Origin: Caldilineaceae bacterium SB0661_bin_32
GTDB taxonomy: Bacteria > Chloroflexota > Anaerolineae > Caldilineales > Caldilineaceae
DNA: 50,029 nucleotides
Direction of reading: 5' to 3'
Assembly (NCBI GenBank): GCA_009841235.1
Contig: VXMH01000069.1
Span: forward strand, 1-50,029
How positions within the stretch are numbered: position 1 is the first letter of the stretch; the number at the start of each line of letters is the position of its first letter. Below, piece by piece: positions 1 through 8,918 of the stretch. Under the pieces are notes generated by a model that was not told the origin of the DNA, made no database searches, and saw only the letters and a program-made list of their open reading frames with translations. The translations under genes and the position numbers were made by a program.

Positions 1-50
<50 letters not shown>

Positions 51-340
51 AAGAGGCGACGCGTGCGGCATGTGTGAGGGCAGGCACAAAGGCGAGGAGA
101 GAGTGGAGAGGAGAGAGTTTGAGAGGGCGAGTGGTTCAGACCCATTTTGTGGTACACTGAGAGACCCGCAAAAGACAACCTTGCGGAATTACCCGCATAA
201 CTGCACAATGCAATGGTCGGGGCGCCGGGCAAGATGCCGGAGAGAACCGCTGGGGGGCTTTTCATCCGGTTTTGCCGCGTGTTCAGGCACGACAGGACCA
301 GGCGCTTCGAGCCGGCTGCGGAGCTATCGAAGGAGAAACC

Positions 341-1954
341 ATGACCGCCAACTGTCGCTCCTCTTTCCGGGCGATCGTCACAGTGGCCGCCCTGCTGCTC
401 ACCGCCTGCAACGCCATCATTCCGGAATCCGACAGGCCGGTCAGCGCGACGGCGCGGGCGGCGCCCCTGCTATCGATCCACAACCCGCTCGTGTTCCCGG
501 TCGGTGACACGCCCACCAACACCGGGGGGCCGTTCTATGGCTGGCCCGCGGTCGAGGTCGAGAGCCACGGCATCAGGGTCTTCCTTCCCCACAGGTGGCT
601 CTTCGCATCGTCACTTGAGGCGCTGCTCGCGCTGCGCCCGCAGCTCGGCGACAACGAGATGGCCGACGCCTTCCTTGAAGAGCGGCAAAGCTACCTTAAT
701 CTGCTCACCCCCACCGGCCAGGAGCGCCTCTTCGCCGGCACCGGCTTCCCCTTCGACCCGGACGCCCAGCCGGTCGGCACCAACGGCTTTCATCTGCTCG
801 CTGTCCCCAGCGAAGGCCGGACCCTGGAGACGTACGCGCAACATTTGACCGAACAGCTGGAGGCCTCCGGCTTTGCCTCGCTGGCGAGAGGCGAGGTCGG
901 TCCCGGTCTGCGCCCCTGGGGCGAGCAGACGGCGACCATCCGCTACGGCATCGACGCGGCGCAGGCCTACGGGGAGCGGGCCGTCACTGTCCCTGACGCG
1001 GTGGTCGACGGCTGGATGGTTGTCCTGCTTTCGCCCGATAACGGGACCTTTCTGACGGTTGCTTTTGACTCCTGGGGCGATTCTTCCGAATGGTGGGAGC
1101 TGCTGCACCTCGAGATCGTGCGCAGGATCCAGTGGACGGCGGATCCTGCCTACCGGCCCCGCACCGGCCCGACGGTGACGCTCAACTTTAACATGAATGT
1201 GCGCGCCGGCCCCAGCACCGACCATCCAATCGTGGGCAAGGCGAGCGTCAATGAGCAGTTCGCCGTCATCAGCAGCAATGCCGCGGGCGACTGGTGGCAG
1301 ATCGAGTACAACGGCCAGCTCGGCTGGCTGCATCGCGCCTACGTGACCGCCTCCGCGGACACGGACACCGCGCCCCAGGCCGACGAAACAGGCTGGCTGA
1401 CCGCTAACGACAGCGAACGCGGTTTCTCGCTCTCCTATCCACCCGGCTGGCGCTATTTCGATCCGGCGCGGCCCACGCAGGCCGACCTGGCGCTCTTTGC
1501 AGCTGCCAGCAGGACCGGCAGCGGCGACATCGACGCGCCGGGGCTGGCCCAGACGGTTTCCGATATGAGCTACCGCCGCGACGACGCCGTCATCGGGCTT
1601 GGCCTCCAGTCCGGCCCGCCGGAAAGCGAAGCCAGCAACTTCATGCTCGTCTTCTCGTTCCCGTCCAATGGCGTGAGCCTGGAGAGCTACGCCGAGGAAG
1701 CCGCCGGGCACGCCTACAGCCTGTCACCGGCCACCGTCCAACTGGCGCAGGGCCTGGGACCCGCCAACGGAGAGGCCGTATCGATCCGCTACCACGAACA
1801 CGGGACCAACAGCGAGGTCTGGCAGATCTGGCTGCTGTCGCCGGACGGCGAGACCCTGCTCGCCCTCGCTTTCAGCGTCCACAGCGACCAGTTCGAGGCC
1901 CTTGAACCGCTTCTGCGCGAGATCGTCGAGCGCCTGACCTGGATCGAACGCTGA
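341..1954 (+). CDS. SH3b-domain lipoprotein (537 aa)
   Basis: Predicted exported lipoprotein of unknown precise role. The chosen ATG follows the Shine-Dalgarno AAGGAG at 330-335 and gives a clean lipoprotein signal: a short basic start, a hydrophobic stretch and the lipobox LLTAC about 20 residues in. A bacterial SH3 domain lies near residues 280-340 (motifs MNVRAGPSTDHPIVG and WWQIEYNGQLGWLH), the type that usually binds peptidoglycan or protein ligands outside the cell. The parts before and after it look alike (each has a segment of the form ESYAEEAAG or TYAQHLTEQ followed by a WQIWLLSPDG or GWMVVLLSPDN strand), suggesting a duplicated beta-rich domain flanking the SH3 domain. An upstream start at 272 would bury the signal peptide and is rejected. 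No operon partner is evident. Confidence 0.8.
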   Translation: MTANCRSSFRAIVTVAALLLTACNAIIPESDRPVSATARAAPLLSIHNPLVFPVGDTPTNTGGPFYGWPAVEVESHGIRVFLPHRWLFASSLEALLALRPQLGDNEMADAFLEERQSYLNLLTPTGQERLFAGTGFPFDPDAQPVGTNGFHLLAVPSEGRTLETYAQHLTEQLEASGFASLARGEVGPGLRPWGEQTATIRYGIDAAQAYGERAVTVPDAVVDGWMVVLLSPDNGTFLTVAFDSWGDSSEWWELLHLEIVRRIQWTADPAYRPRTGPTVTLNFNMNVRAGPSTDHPIVGKASVNEQFAVISSNAAGDWWQIEYNGQLGWLHRAYVTASADTDTAPQADETGWLTANDSERGFSLSYPPGWRYFDPARPTQADLALFAAASRTGSGDIDAPGLAQTVSDMSYRRDDAVIGLGLQSGPPESEASNFMLVFSFPSNGVSLESYAEEAAGHAYSLSPATVQLAQGLGPANGEAVSIRYHEHGTNSEVWQIWLLSPDGETLLALAFSVHSDQFEALEPLLREIVERLTWIER

Positions 1955-2139
1955 CATGCCGGCGGCCCGTCCGCAGGGCCCCGGTGAAGACCTTTTTGTC
2001 CACGAAGGGCCGCGAAGAACAGCAAAGGGGGGCGCGAAGAAGACCAAAGGCTACCGGGATTTCCGTTGCGTGAATGCGCGGACCAGCCGCGCTCCGCTCC
2101 CGCAGATCGCTGTTCAGCCAAACGTCAGCGAGTTCGAAA

Positions 2140-3480
2140 ATGACCCTCCCCAGCTGGACCCGCGCCGCCCGCCTCGCCGCCCAAACGCCACCCGAACGCA
2201 ACCGGTACGTCGACCTCCTGCGCGCCGCCTCCATCTGCCTGGTCATCCTCGGACACTGGCTTGTCGTCGTCATCCATGCCCAAGACAACCACACGGCGAT
2301 CCAGGACGTGCTCTCCGTCATCCCCTGGACCCGCTGGCTGACATGGCTCTTCCAGGTGATGCCGGTCTTCTTCCTCGTGGGCGGCTACGTCAACGGTCTC
2401 GGCTGGCAGTCGGCCCAGCGCCGCCAGGAGGGTTACGCCGCCTGGCTGGCCCGCCGTCTGCAACGCCTGATCCTGCCGGTCCTGCCCGTCCTTGCCGTCT
2501 GGACCCTGATCGGGGCCTTCTTCACCGGCCTCTTGCACCGAATCTCTTTCCCCGTCATCCTTCTCAAAAACGCCTCCCAATTCGCGCTGCTGCCGGCCTG
2601 GTTCCTCGTCGTCTACATCCTCATGATTCTGCTCACGCCCCTCTCCTACCGCGCCTGGCAGCGCTACGGCTTCAACTCCTTCTGGGCACTTGCGGCGGCC
2701 GCCGCGCTCGTCGACCTGCTTGCCCTCGGCGCCGGCTGGCGGCTCCTCGGCTGGCTCAACTACCTCTTCGTCTGGCTCGCGGTCCACCAGCTCGGCTTCG
2801 CCTGGCAGGCCGGCCGCATGGGCGGATCGCGCCGCTGTCTCCTGTGGGCCGCCGGGGGGCTGGCCGCCTTGATCGCGTTGGTGTCGCTCGACATCTATCC
2901 CATCAGCATGGTATCGGTGGGCGGTGAGGAGATCAGCAACAGCCTGCCGCCCAGAATAACGTTGCTGGCGCTGGGCGCCGCCCAGACCGGCCTGCTGCTC
3001 GCGCTGGAAAGACCGGCGCGGCGCCTCCTGGAACGCGGCGCCCTGTGGACGGCGACGGTGCTGATAAACGGCATGATTATGACCGTCTTCCTGTGGCACG
3101 TAACCGCCTTGGAAATGACGATCGCGCTGATATTTCCGTTAGGGCACTTCGGGGGCTTTGAGGCGAATTACTGGCTGTCGTTTGTTCCCGGCACAGCGGC
3201 CTGGTGGCTCACCCGCCCGCTCTGGATAGGTGTCCTCGTTGTCGCCCTTATACCCTTCGCCGCCCTTTTCAACCGCTTCGAACGCATCGGCCGGGCCCAG
3301 CACGCCCCCGCGTCCCCGGCCTGGCAACTCCTGCTCGGCTGCGCCCTCGTCTGCTTCGGCCTCTCGACCCTCACGCTGAGGGGCATCCCCACGGCAACCT
3401 GGCCGGGCATCAACCTCCTGGCCCTGGGCCTCCCTTTCGCCGGCGCCGCCCTAATTTGGTTCGGTCCGAGGCGGGCCTGA
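2140..3480 (+). CDS. Acyltransferase 3 family membrane protein (446 aa)
   Basis: Integral membrane protein of the acyltransferase-3 (OafA/nodulation-type) family, which moves acyl groups onto sugars or other envelope molecules. The N-terminus RNRYVDLLRAASICLVILGHW is the typical first helix with the family's Arg and His (R...H). About ten hydrophobic segments follow to the C-terminus. The start at 2140 puts the family motif near residue 20; an in-frame ATG at 2074 would add an unusual arginine-rich stretch. No strong ribosome-binding site is visible at either. Substrate cannot be told from sequence. Confidence 0.8.
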   Translation: MTLPSWTRAARLAAQTPPERNRYVDLLRAASICLVILGHWLVVVIHAQDNHTAIQDVLSVIPWTRWLTWLFQVMPVFFLVGGYVNGLGWQSAQRRQEGYAAWLARRLQRLILPVLPVLAVWTLIGAFFTGLLHRISFPVILLKNASQFALLPAWFLVVYILMILLTPLSYRAWQRYGFNSFWALAAAAALVDLLALGAGWRLLGWLNYLFVWLAVHQLGFAWQAGRMGGSRRCLLWAAGGLAALIALVSLDIYPISMVSVGGEEISNSLPPRITLLALGAAQTGLLLALERPARRLLERGALWTATVLINGMIMTVFLWHVTALEMTIALIFPLGHFGGFEANYWLSFVPGTAAWWLTRPLWIGVLVVALIPFAALFNRFERIGRAQHAPASPAWQLLLGCALVCFGLSTLTLRGIPTATWPGINLLALGLPFAGAALIWFGPRRA

Positions 3481-3591
3481 AGTGGGCGTGACGCAACGAC
3501 GCGATCTGGATCAAGAGACATTAATTCGTCCCACTGCCACAGAATCCAAAGGCGAACCGGTCGTGATACAATCTCCTGGATGGGATGCCAG

Positions 3592-3620
3592 TTGCAACTA
3601 TATGGGGGAACCACTATAAT
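3592..3620 (+). promoter_or_regulatory. Sigma-70-type promoter of the higBA-like pair
   Basis: TTGCAA at 3592-3597, a 17-base spacer and a perfect TATAAT at 3615-3620. Predicted transcription start is about 3627, only about 11 bases before the toxin ATG, so the leader is very short, as is common for autoregulated toxin-antitoxin operons. Confidence 0.65.
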
Positions 3621-3637
3621 CTGGTGAGCGTAAAGAC

Positions 3638-3949
3638 ATGTTAAAGCCTGTCGAATGGGTCGGAGCAAGTAAGAGGGACTTGAAGGAATTCCCCGCTGCA
3701 GTGCAGGCCGAGGTTGGATTTGCTCTATATCAGGCCCAAGATGGCTTCCGCTATCATCAAGTCAAACTACTCAAAGGGTTAGGGGCAAAAGTCCTGGAAA
3801 TTATTTCTCGTCACGATGGTGACACGTATCGGGTCGTATATACAGTTCGGTTCAAAGGAGCGGTATATGTCCTACATGCTTTCCAAAAAAAGCCAAGAGG
3901 GGAGTTTCTACGCCTAAGAAGGAGATCGATCTGGTCAGACGCAGGTTGA
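3638..3949 (+). CDS. HigB/RelE-type (Gp49 family) toxin, C-terminus frameshifted
   Basis: Small basic protein of the phage-derived Gp49/HigB toxin family (mRNA interferase fold). Residues 1-85 match the family pattern, including the strands YRVVYTVRF and AVYVLHAFQKK. After the codons CAA AAA AAG (3884-3892) the reading frame diverges: the open frame runs to 3949 with an un-family-like tail, while the -1 frame carries the expected family C-terminus (TPKKEIDLVRRRL...HYRENYGER) to a stop at 3991-3993, eight bases before the antitoxin. Adding one A to the A7 run at 3885-3891 restores a full-length protein of about 118 residues. So either this is a one-base loss (real or sequencing error) or -1 frameshifting makes the full protein. 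First gene of a bicistron with the antitoxin. Confidence 0.75.
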   Translation: MLKPVEWVGASKRDLKEFPAAVQAEVGFALYQAQDGFRYHQVKLLKGLGAKVLEIISRHDGDTYRVVYTVRFKGAVYVLHAFQKKPRGEFLRLRRRSIWSDAG

Positions 3950-3993
3950 TGACTGCAGAGCAACACTATAGAGAAAACTATGGCGAAAGGTAG
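3886..3993 (+). other. A AAA AAG heptamer and detached -1-frame toxin C-terminus
   Basis: The heptamer A AAA AAG lies at 3886-3892 in the correct phase for tandem -1 slippage (zero-frame codons AAA AAG). The -1 frame then reads GCC AAG AGG GGA and on through the conserved toxin tail to TAG at 3991-3993. An SD-like AAAGGAG sits at 3854-3860, about 25 bases upstream, farther than the usual stimulator distance, and I see no strong downstream hairpin. A simple indel is therefore the leading explanation. Confidence 0.55.
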
Positions 3994-4001
3994 ATAGTGC
4001 A

Positions 4002-4631
4002 ATGAATACAGAAAGAGAAAATGTCGAGCGCGGCAGCGGTAATGTATTCGCGGACTTGGGCTTCCCAGACGCCGAAGAACATCTTCTCAAAGCGAAACTC
4101 GTCACTCGCATCGAAAAGATCATCCGCCGGCGCAAGCTTAAGCAGGTCGAAGCGGCGGCGTTACTTGGACTGTCCCAGCCAGATGTATCCCGTCTCCTTC
4201 GTGGAAATTTCCGAGAGTATTCCGTGGAACGGCTTCTGCGTCTGTTGACCGCGCTCGGACGTGATGTCGAAATCGTTATACACGAACCGGATTCCGCCAC
4301 AGATGACGAAGAAGCGGCGCAACTGACACCGCAGCGTCAGGGTACGGTCAGCGTTGCTAGTATTGAGGACAGCGGGAGCACAGCAACTTCCCTTACTCGT
4401 CCCGCTCCCACGACGCGTCTATTGATGGAAGCGCCCCCTAGTGCTGACCGTTACCGCCCACAAGCCGTTACACGGAAAAGAGTGTCAGTCTTGAATTCAA
4501 GGCGAGCCCGCGCAAGAGGGGTGATACTGAGTGATAAGAAAGGGATGAGAAGGTTGAGAAGAGAAAGAGGGTTGAGGGCAATAGAACATCATCGTGGTTC
4601 AATCCAATACCCGGTCTCAGTGAAAGCGTGA
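4002..4631 (+). CDS. HigA/XRE-type antitoxin with unusual C-terminal extension (209 aa)
   Basis: DNA-binding antitoxin expected to bind its toxin and repress the operon. Residues 1-95 fit the HigA/XRE family: GNVFADLGFPDAEEHLLKA leads into a helix-turn-helix (TRIEKIIRRRKLKQ, AAALLGLSQPDVSRLLRG) and the usual RLLRLLTALGRDVEIVI tail. Family members normally end at about 95-110 residues. Here the frame continues for about 100 more, with a QGTVSVAS stretch and then a basic, low-complexity tail encoded by purine-rich DNA (about 4500-4600). That extension may come from loss of the original stop. It starts eight bases after the frame-restored end of the toxin. Confidence 0.75.
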   Translation: MNTERENVERGSGNVFADLGFPDAEEHLLKAKLVTRIEKIIRRRKLKQVEAAALLGLSQPDVSRLLRGNFREYSVERLLRLLTALGRDVEIVIHEPDSATDDEEAAQLTPQRQGTVSVASIEDSGSTATSLTRPAPTTRLLMEAPPSADRYRPQAVTRKRVSVLNSRRARARGVILSDKKGMRRLRRERGLRAIEHHRGSIQYPVSVKA

Positions 4632-4694
4632 CTCGACATTTGAATAAGGACGTCAATTCGAAATCGTAATGATCGCGCCGAGCTACAACATCCT

Positions 4695-5012
4695 ATGGCA
4701 AAACTCACTGTCCATGCCGATTGAGGATACGCTCCCCCAAAGCGCCTGCTCAGAGACCTGAATATCGCCTTCGCACAGGCCGACGTCGAGGCCATCCTCA
4801 GCCACTTCACCGACGACATCCACTGGCAGATTGTCGGCGAAACCGATCTCCGCGGCAAAGAGGCCGTCCGCACCGCCCTCGAAGCCATGAAAGACACGTT
4901 CACCACCGAACTAACCATCCACGCGATCATTGCCCACGGGCCCGAAGGCACGGTCAACGGCGTCATCACCACAGGACAGGGCGGGCAGGCACAAGGCCTG
5001 CCCCTACCGTAG
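4695..5012 (+). pseudogene. SnoaL/NTF2-like protein, broken
   Basis: The ATG frame at 4695 reads MAKLTVHAD, then an in-frame TGA at 4722-4724, then continues in the same frame for about 85 residues of SnoaL/NTF2-like sequence (NIAFAQADVEAILSHFTDDI, HWQIVGETDLRGKEAV, HAIIAHGPEGTVNGVITT). I recall a Cys at the TGA position in relatives. The domain's last strands are missing: after VITTG the frame runs into a palindromic intergenic repeat (4979-5012) that supplies the stop codon. Nonsense mutation plus truncated end makes a decayed gene the best reading; selenocysteine is considered and rejected because of the truncation and absence of a convincing insertion hairpin. Confidence 0.65.
4979..5012. 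repeat. REP-like palindromic element, copy 1
   Basis: Perfect 8-base arms GGGCAGGC (4983-4990) and GCCTGCCC (4996-5003) around the loop ACAAG. Read on the minus strand it shares the core GTAGGGGCANNCCTTGTG with the element at 11749-11775. It overlaps the 3' end of the SnoaL-like pseudogene, consistent with an insertion having truncated that gene. Confidence 0.6.
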
Positions 5013-5219
5013 ATTGGGGGGATTGGCGGAGAGGGGTGTGTGGCCGAAAGAGGGCAAGGCCTGGCCATGTGTTTTGGGCAGCCTCCCAAGAGAGTTTGAC
5101 GCGATATGATGCGATTGCCCTGATAGGCCCCAGTTCCGCCCCAATTCCGACCACAATCCGTGCTATAGCAACTCCCTCAACACCGCCTCGACTGACAGCT
5201 GACCAATTCCCAATGCCCC

Positions 5220-5248
5220 TTGACAATCGCAAAGGATTAGGCTATCCT
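5220..5248 (+). promoter_or_regulatory. Promoter of the metal importer operon
   Basis: TTGACA at 5220-5225 and TATCCT at 5243-5248 with a 17-base spacer; predicted start about 5255-5256. The stretch 5013-5219 upstream shows no gene. Confidence 0.6.
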
Positions 5249-5266
5249 TATAAAAGATTTAGTCAT

Positions 5267-5285
5267 GGATAAAAATTTATTTTCC
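5267..5285. promoter_or_regulatory. AT-rich imperfect palindrome, possible metal-regulator operator
   Basis: GGATAAAAATTTATTTTCC pairs at seven of nine positions and sits just downstream of the predicted transcription start of a metal-uptake operon, where a Fur/Zur/MntR/DtxR-type repressor would act. It does not match a box I can name, and AT-rich palindromes arise easily. Confidence 0.3.
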
Positions 5286-5319
5286 ACCATCTGAAAACAG
5301 CTGCTTTTGGAACCAGAAT

Positions 5320-6516
5320 ATGCAAAACGGACCAACACAAGGCCCACCAACACAGCGCACACCAGCAGGACTATCCGGATCACACGCCAGACAGGCACCC
5401 ATCGTCGTCCTGCTCCTTCTCGTCGCACTGCTCGCCACGGCCTGCGGCCGTGACGGTGAGCCCGAAACTGTCGAGGCAGCCGCCGAAACCCCCGCAGCCG
5501 CCGAACAACAGGCCGAGCCGGAAGCGCCAGCGGCAGCGGGCGTGCGCGCCGACGGAACCTTCCGCATCGTCGCCACCACCACGCAGGCCAGCGATCTCTC
5601 CAGGATCCTCGCCGCAGACGTCCCCAACATCGAGATCACGCCTCTCATGGGCGCCGGCGTCGACCCCCACCTTTACCAGCCCACCGAGTCCGACATCCGC
5701 GCCATGAACGCGGCCGACATGGTCGTCTACAGCGGCCTGCATCTCGAAGGCCAGTTCGACGCCGTCTTCGAAGCCCTGCGCGAACAGGGCACCCTGATCT
5801 ACAGCCTTTCCAAGCCGGTAAAGGACGGCGGCTTCGTCATCGGCGGCTTCGGCGCCGACGAGACCCAGGCCGGGACCGACGACCCTCACTTCTGGTTCGA
5901 CCCGCGCAACTGGGAGGTTACCGTCGCAGACCTGGCCCAGACCCTGGCCCGGCTCGATCCCGACAACGGCGACACCTACACCGCCCACGCCGACGCCTAC
6001 AACGAGCAGCTGCGCCTGCTCTTCAGCTGGGCCGACGAAGGCATGCGCTCCGTACCCGAAGCGCAGCGCTACCTGGTCACCTCGCACGACGCCTTCCAGT
6101 ACTTCGGCGCCGCCTTCGGCTGGCAGATGGCCGGCATCCAGGGCATCAGCACCGAGGACGAGACCGGCGTCGGCGACATTCAGCGCACCGCCCAGTTTGT
6201 CGTCGAACAGGAGATCCCGGTCCTCTTCGTCGAGAGCAGCATCTCGCCCGACACCATTGAAGCCGTCCAGGCCGCCATCGAAGCCAAGGGCGGCGCCGCC
6301 CGCGTCGGCGTGCGCGAGCTCTATTCGGACGCCATGGGCATGCCCGGCACATTCGGCGGCACCTACATCGGCATGATCGCCGAAAACGTTCTTACCATCC
6401 TGCAGTCCTACCGCTGCGCCGGCGCGCCGGCCGTTATCCCCGACTGGCCCGACACCATCGACACTGCGCCGCCGCAGGAGCTACTCACGGTCAGTTGTGA
6501 TTCCGAAGAACAGTAA
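5320..6516 (+). CDS. Metal ABC transporter substrate-binding lipoprotein, TroA/ZnuA family (398 aa)
   Basis: Extracellular receptor of a Mn/Zn/Fe cluster-9 ABC importer, delivering metal to the permeases encoded next. A signal sequence ends in the lipobox LLATAC (Cys42), followed by an Ala/Glu/Pro-rich linker to about residue 75. The likely ligands are His117 (DPHLYQP), His190 (DPHFWFD), His256 (SHDAFQYFG) and Asp337 (YSDAMG); three His plus one Asp at these spacings matches the TroA pattern. Family length is about 300, the excess being signal and linker. The start is the first ATG before the signal; a start nearer Arg24 is possible. A hairpin at 6551-6580 separates it from the ATPase gene, which may allow extra binding-protein message. 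Confidence 0.88.
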   Translation: MQNGPTQGPPTQRTPAGLSGSHARQAPIVVLLLLVALLATACGRDGEPETVEAAAETPAAAEQQAEPEAPAAAGVRADGTFRIVATTTQASDLSRILAADVPNIEITPLMGAGVDPHLYQPTESDIRAMNAADMVVYSGLHLEGQFDAVFEALREQGTLIYSLSKPVKDGGFVIGGFGADETQAGTDDPHFWFDPRNWEVTVADLAQTLARLDPDNGDTYTAHADAYNEQLRLLFSWADEGMRSVPEAQRYLVTSHDAFQYFGAAFGWQMAGIQGISTEDETGVGDIQRTAQFVVEQEIPVLFVESSISPDTIEAVQAAIEAKGGAARVGVRELYSDAMGMPGTFGGTYIGMIAENVLTILQSYRCAGAPAVIPDWPDTIDTAPPQELLTVSCDSEEQ

Positions 6517-6550
6517 CCGCCGTTCGCCGGCGCCTCCCGTTTTTCATCAA

Positions 6551-6580
6551 GGTCGCGCTCCCTCCCGCGAGAGCGCGACC
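6551..6580. other. Strong intercistronic hairpin in the importer operon
   Basis: Perfect 10-base arms GGTCGCGCTC (6551-6560) and GAGCGCGACC (6571-6580) with a 10-base loop. No T-run follows, so it is not a standard terminator; an mRNA-stability or partial attenuation element between the binding protein and the membrane subunits is plausible. Confidence 0.6.
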
Positions 6581-6695
6581 ATTTGAACTCCACCGGCAGA
6601 ACGGAGGAAATTGAAAGTCGCTCTGCAACGACGCGACCTGAATTCACGGTATGGGGAGACCGGCAGTTGCGCGCGCCCGCAAGGAGTGAACTGAC

Positions 6696-7490
6696 GTGAC
6701 CGTTCGCAACGGACATGATTCGAATGACAACTCGACTACGGCCCTGGAGATCGACGACCTGACCGTGGCCTACAACAGCAAACCGGCCATCTGGGACATC
6801 GACCTGCGCGTGCCGGAGGGCGTCCTGATGGCCGTCATCGGCCCCAACGGCGCCGGCAAGAGCACGCTGATCAAAGCCGCCCTCAAGCTCATCCCCCGCG
6901 CCGCCGGCACGGTCCAGTTCTACGGCCAGCCCTACGAGCAGGTCCGCGGCCTTGTCGGCTACGTGCCCCAGCGCGGGAGCGTCGACTGGGACTTCCCCAC
7001 GACCGTGCTCGACGTCGTCTCCATGGGCCTCTACGGCCGTCTTGGCTGGATCCGCCGCCCCGGACAGAGCGAACGCGAATCGGCCATGCACGCCCTCGAG
7101 CAGGTCGGCATGCAGGAGTTCGCCGACCGCCAGATCAGCCAGCTTTCCGGCGGCCAGCAGCAGCGCACCTTCCTCGCCCGCGCCCTCGTGCAGGACGCCC
7201 GCATCTATCTCATGGACGAGCCCTTCGCCGCGGTCGACGCCGTCACCGAGCGCGCCATCATCGCCATCCTGCGCGAACTGCGCGCCCGCGGCAAGACGGT
7301 GGTTGTCGTCCACCACGACCTGCAGACCGCCCCGGAGTATTTCGACTGGGTGACCCTGCTCAACGTGGAAATCGTTGCCAGCGGCCCCATCGCCGCCACT
7401 TTCACGCCCGACAACCTGCGCCGTACCTACGGCGGCCGCGTCGCCTACCTGCATGAAGGCCAGCGAATCGCCGGCCTGGAAGAGGAATGA
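6696..7490 (+). CDS. Metal ABC transporter ATP-binding protein (264 aa)
   Basis: Cytoplasmic ATPase that powers the importer. Walker [10 protein letters not shown] at residues 49-57, Q-loop in [17 protein letters not shown] signature LSGGQQQR at 149-156, Walker B IYLMDEP at 169-175 and H-loop VVHHDL. The Mn/Zn-type family pattern ([17 protein letters not shown]) is clear. The start is GTG at 6696, supported by AAGGAG at 6681-6686. The stop overlaps the start of the first permease by four bases (ATGA), implying translational coupling. Confidence 0.92.
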   Translation: MTVRNGHDSNDNSTTALEIDDLTVAYNSKPAIWDIDLRVPEGVLMAVIGPNGAGKSTLIKAALKLIPRAAGTVQFYGQPYEQVRGLVGYVPQRGSVDWDFPTTVLDVVSMGLYGRLGWIRRPGQSERESAMHALEQVGMQEFADRQISQLSGGQQQRTFLARALVQDARIYLMDEPFAAVDAVTERAIIAILRELRARGKTVVVVHHDLQTAPEYFDWVTLLNVEIVASGPIAATFTPDNLRRTYGGRVAYLHEGQRIAGLEEE

Positions 7491-8905
7491 AATCTGAACT
7501 TACATTAGAAGCTACAGACAACATGACCAAGAACCGCAGCTCCGATCAGCTCATCTGGCTCCTGATCGCCGCAATCGCACTGGTCGCGGCGCTTTTCGTA
7601 CCCTTCAGCCAGTTCGTTCTGCACGTCGAGTACGACTACACGCTGCGCACCGTCGCCCTCGGCGGCGCCCTGCTCGGCATCGTAAGCGGCGTACTGGGCT
7701 GCTTCGCGGTCCTGCGCCGTCAGAGCCTGCTCGGCGACGCCCTCTCCCACGCCGCTCTGCCCGGCGTCGCCATCGCCTTCCTGCTCGCCGGCCGCGACCT
7801 CGGCCTCCTTCTCATCGGCGCCGGCGTGACCAGCTGGCTGGGCGTCTATTTCATCCGCCTCGTCACCGGCACCACCCGCATCAAGCAGGACGCGGCCATG
7901 GGCATCGTGCTGGCCGCCTGGTTCGCCGCCGGCATCGCTCTCCTCGTCTACATTCAGGCCCGCCCCGACGCCAGCCAGGCCGGCCTCGACACCTTCATCT
8001 TCGGCCAGGCCGCCGCCATCGTCGAGCGCGACGTGCGCCTGATCGCGACGGTCGGCGCGGTCTCTTTCATCGTCCTCGCCCTTTTCTGGAAAGAGTTCAA
8101 ACTGATCACCTTCGATCCTGAATTCGCCGGCGCCAGCGGCTTCCGCGTCAACCTCCTCAGCCTGCTGCTCTCCACCCTCATCGTCGTCGCCATCGTACTC
8201 GGCCTGCAGCTGGCCGGCGTCATCCTCATGGTCGGCATGCTGATCGCATCCGGCATCGCCGCCCGCCAGTGGACCAACCAGCTCGGCCAGATGGTCATGC
8301 TCTCCGCCGTGTTCGGCGCATTCGCCGGCGGCGCCGGCGCCATCGTCAGCGCGGTCGATGCCGATATCCCGACCGGGCCCCTGATCGTGGTCGTCGCCTT
8401 TCTGCTCGTGGCAATATCCCTCGGCTTCGCCCCGGGCCGCGGCCTCGTCTGGACTCTCCTGCGCCAGCGCAGCGACCGCCGCCTCTTTGCCGCCCAGACC
8501 ATGCTGCAGGACCTCTACCACTACGCACTCGACCACGGCCGCGCCGACCTGCCCGCGCCCGAACCGTTCCTGGTCGGCGTTCGCGGCGCAGCCGCCAGAG
8601 AAGGTCTGCGCCAGCTTCAAGCCCGCGGCCATGCCCAGCGCAGCAACGGCGCCTGGATGCTCACGCGCACCGGCATCGAAGCCGCCGCCCGCGACGACCG
8701 CAACCACCAACTGTGGTCCGTCTACCGCCAGTACGCCGACGACCTCGCCCTGCCCATGGTCGCCGAAGACCGCCAGCAGGAGATCGCCGACGCTCTGCCC
8801 CCCGCAGCCGTCGCCAAACTCGAATACAAACTCGACACAATCCGCAACGCCGCCGCGTCGTCAACGGAAGAGCCATCGCTACCCAATGCAGTTACTGACC
8901 GCTGA
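7487..8905 (+). CDS. Metal ABC permease fused to a DtxR-like C-terminal domain (472 aa)
   Basis: Membrane subunit of the metal importer. Residues about 20-325 form the ZnuB/MntB permease core ([48 protein letters not shown]). Permeases of this family normally end near 290. Here about 140 cytosolic residues follow: a winged-helix-like part ([20 protein letters not shown]) then [22 protein letters not shown] and a helix ending VAKLEYKL, which resembles the wing and dimerisation helices of DtxR/MntR regulators. I infer a metal-sensing regulatory tail acting on the transporter; such fusions are known in some bacteria, but function here is not shown. Confidence 0.85.
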   Translation: MKSELTLEATDNMTKNRSSDQLIWLLIAAIALVAALFVPFSQFVLHVEYDYTLRTVALGGALLGIVSGVLGCFAVLRRQSLLGDALSHAALPGVAIAFLLAGRDLGLLLIGAGVTSWLGVYFIRLVTGTTRIKQDAAMGIVLAAWFAAGIALLVYIQARPDASQAGLDTFIFGQAAAIVERDVRLIATVGAVSFIVLALFWKEFKLITFDPEFAGASGFRVNLLSLLLSTLIVVAIVLGLQLAGVILMVGMLIASGIAARQWTNQLGQMVMLSAVFGAFAGGAGAIVSAVDADIPTGPLIVVVAFLLVAISLGFAPGRGLVWTLLRQRSDRRLFAAQTMLQDLYHYALDHGRADLPAPEPFLVGVRGAAAREGLRQLQARGHAQRSNGAWMLTRTGIEAAARDDRNHQLWSVYRQYADDLALPMVAEDRQQEIADALPPAAVAKLEYKLDTIRNAAASSTEEPSLPNAVTDR

Positions 8906-8918
8906 CCGCTGAAGTTCA

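Noticed and set aside
4722..4724. Selenocysteine codon in the SnoaL-like ORF
   Set aside because: The gene lacks its 3' end, only a weak GCT/AGC stem follows, and no selenium genes are in view; nonsense mutation is simpler.
7505..8710. Long minus-strand ORF opposite the first metal permease (and similar ones at 9180-10430, 611-1711, 2125-3099)
   Set aside because: Antisense shadows of GC-rich genes: Glu/Gly/Asp-rich, no domain, while the plus-strand frames have clear families.
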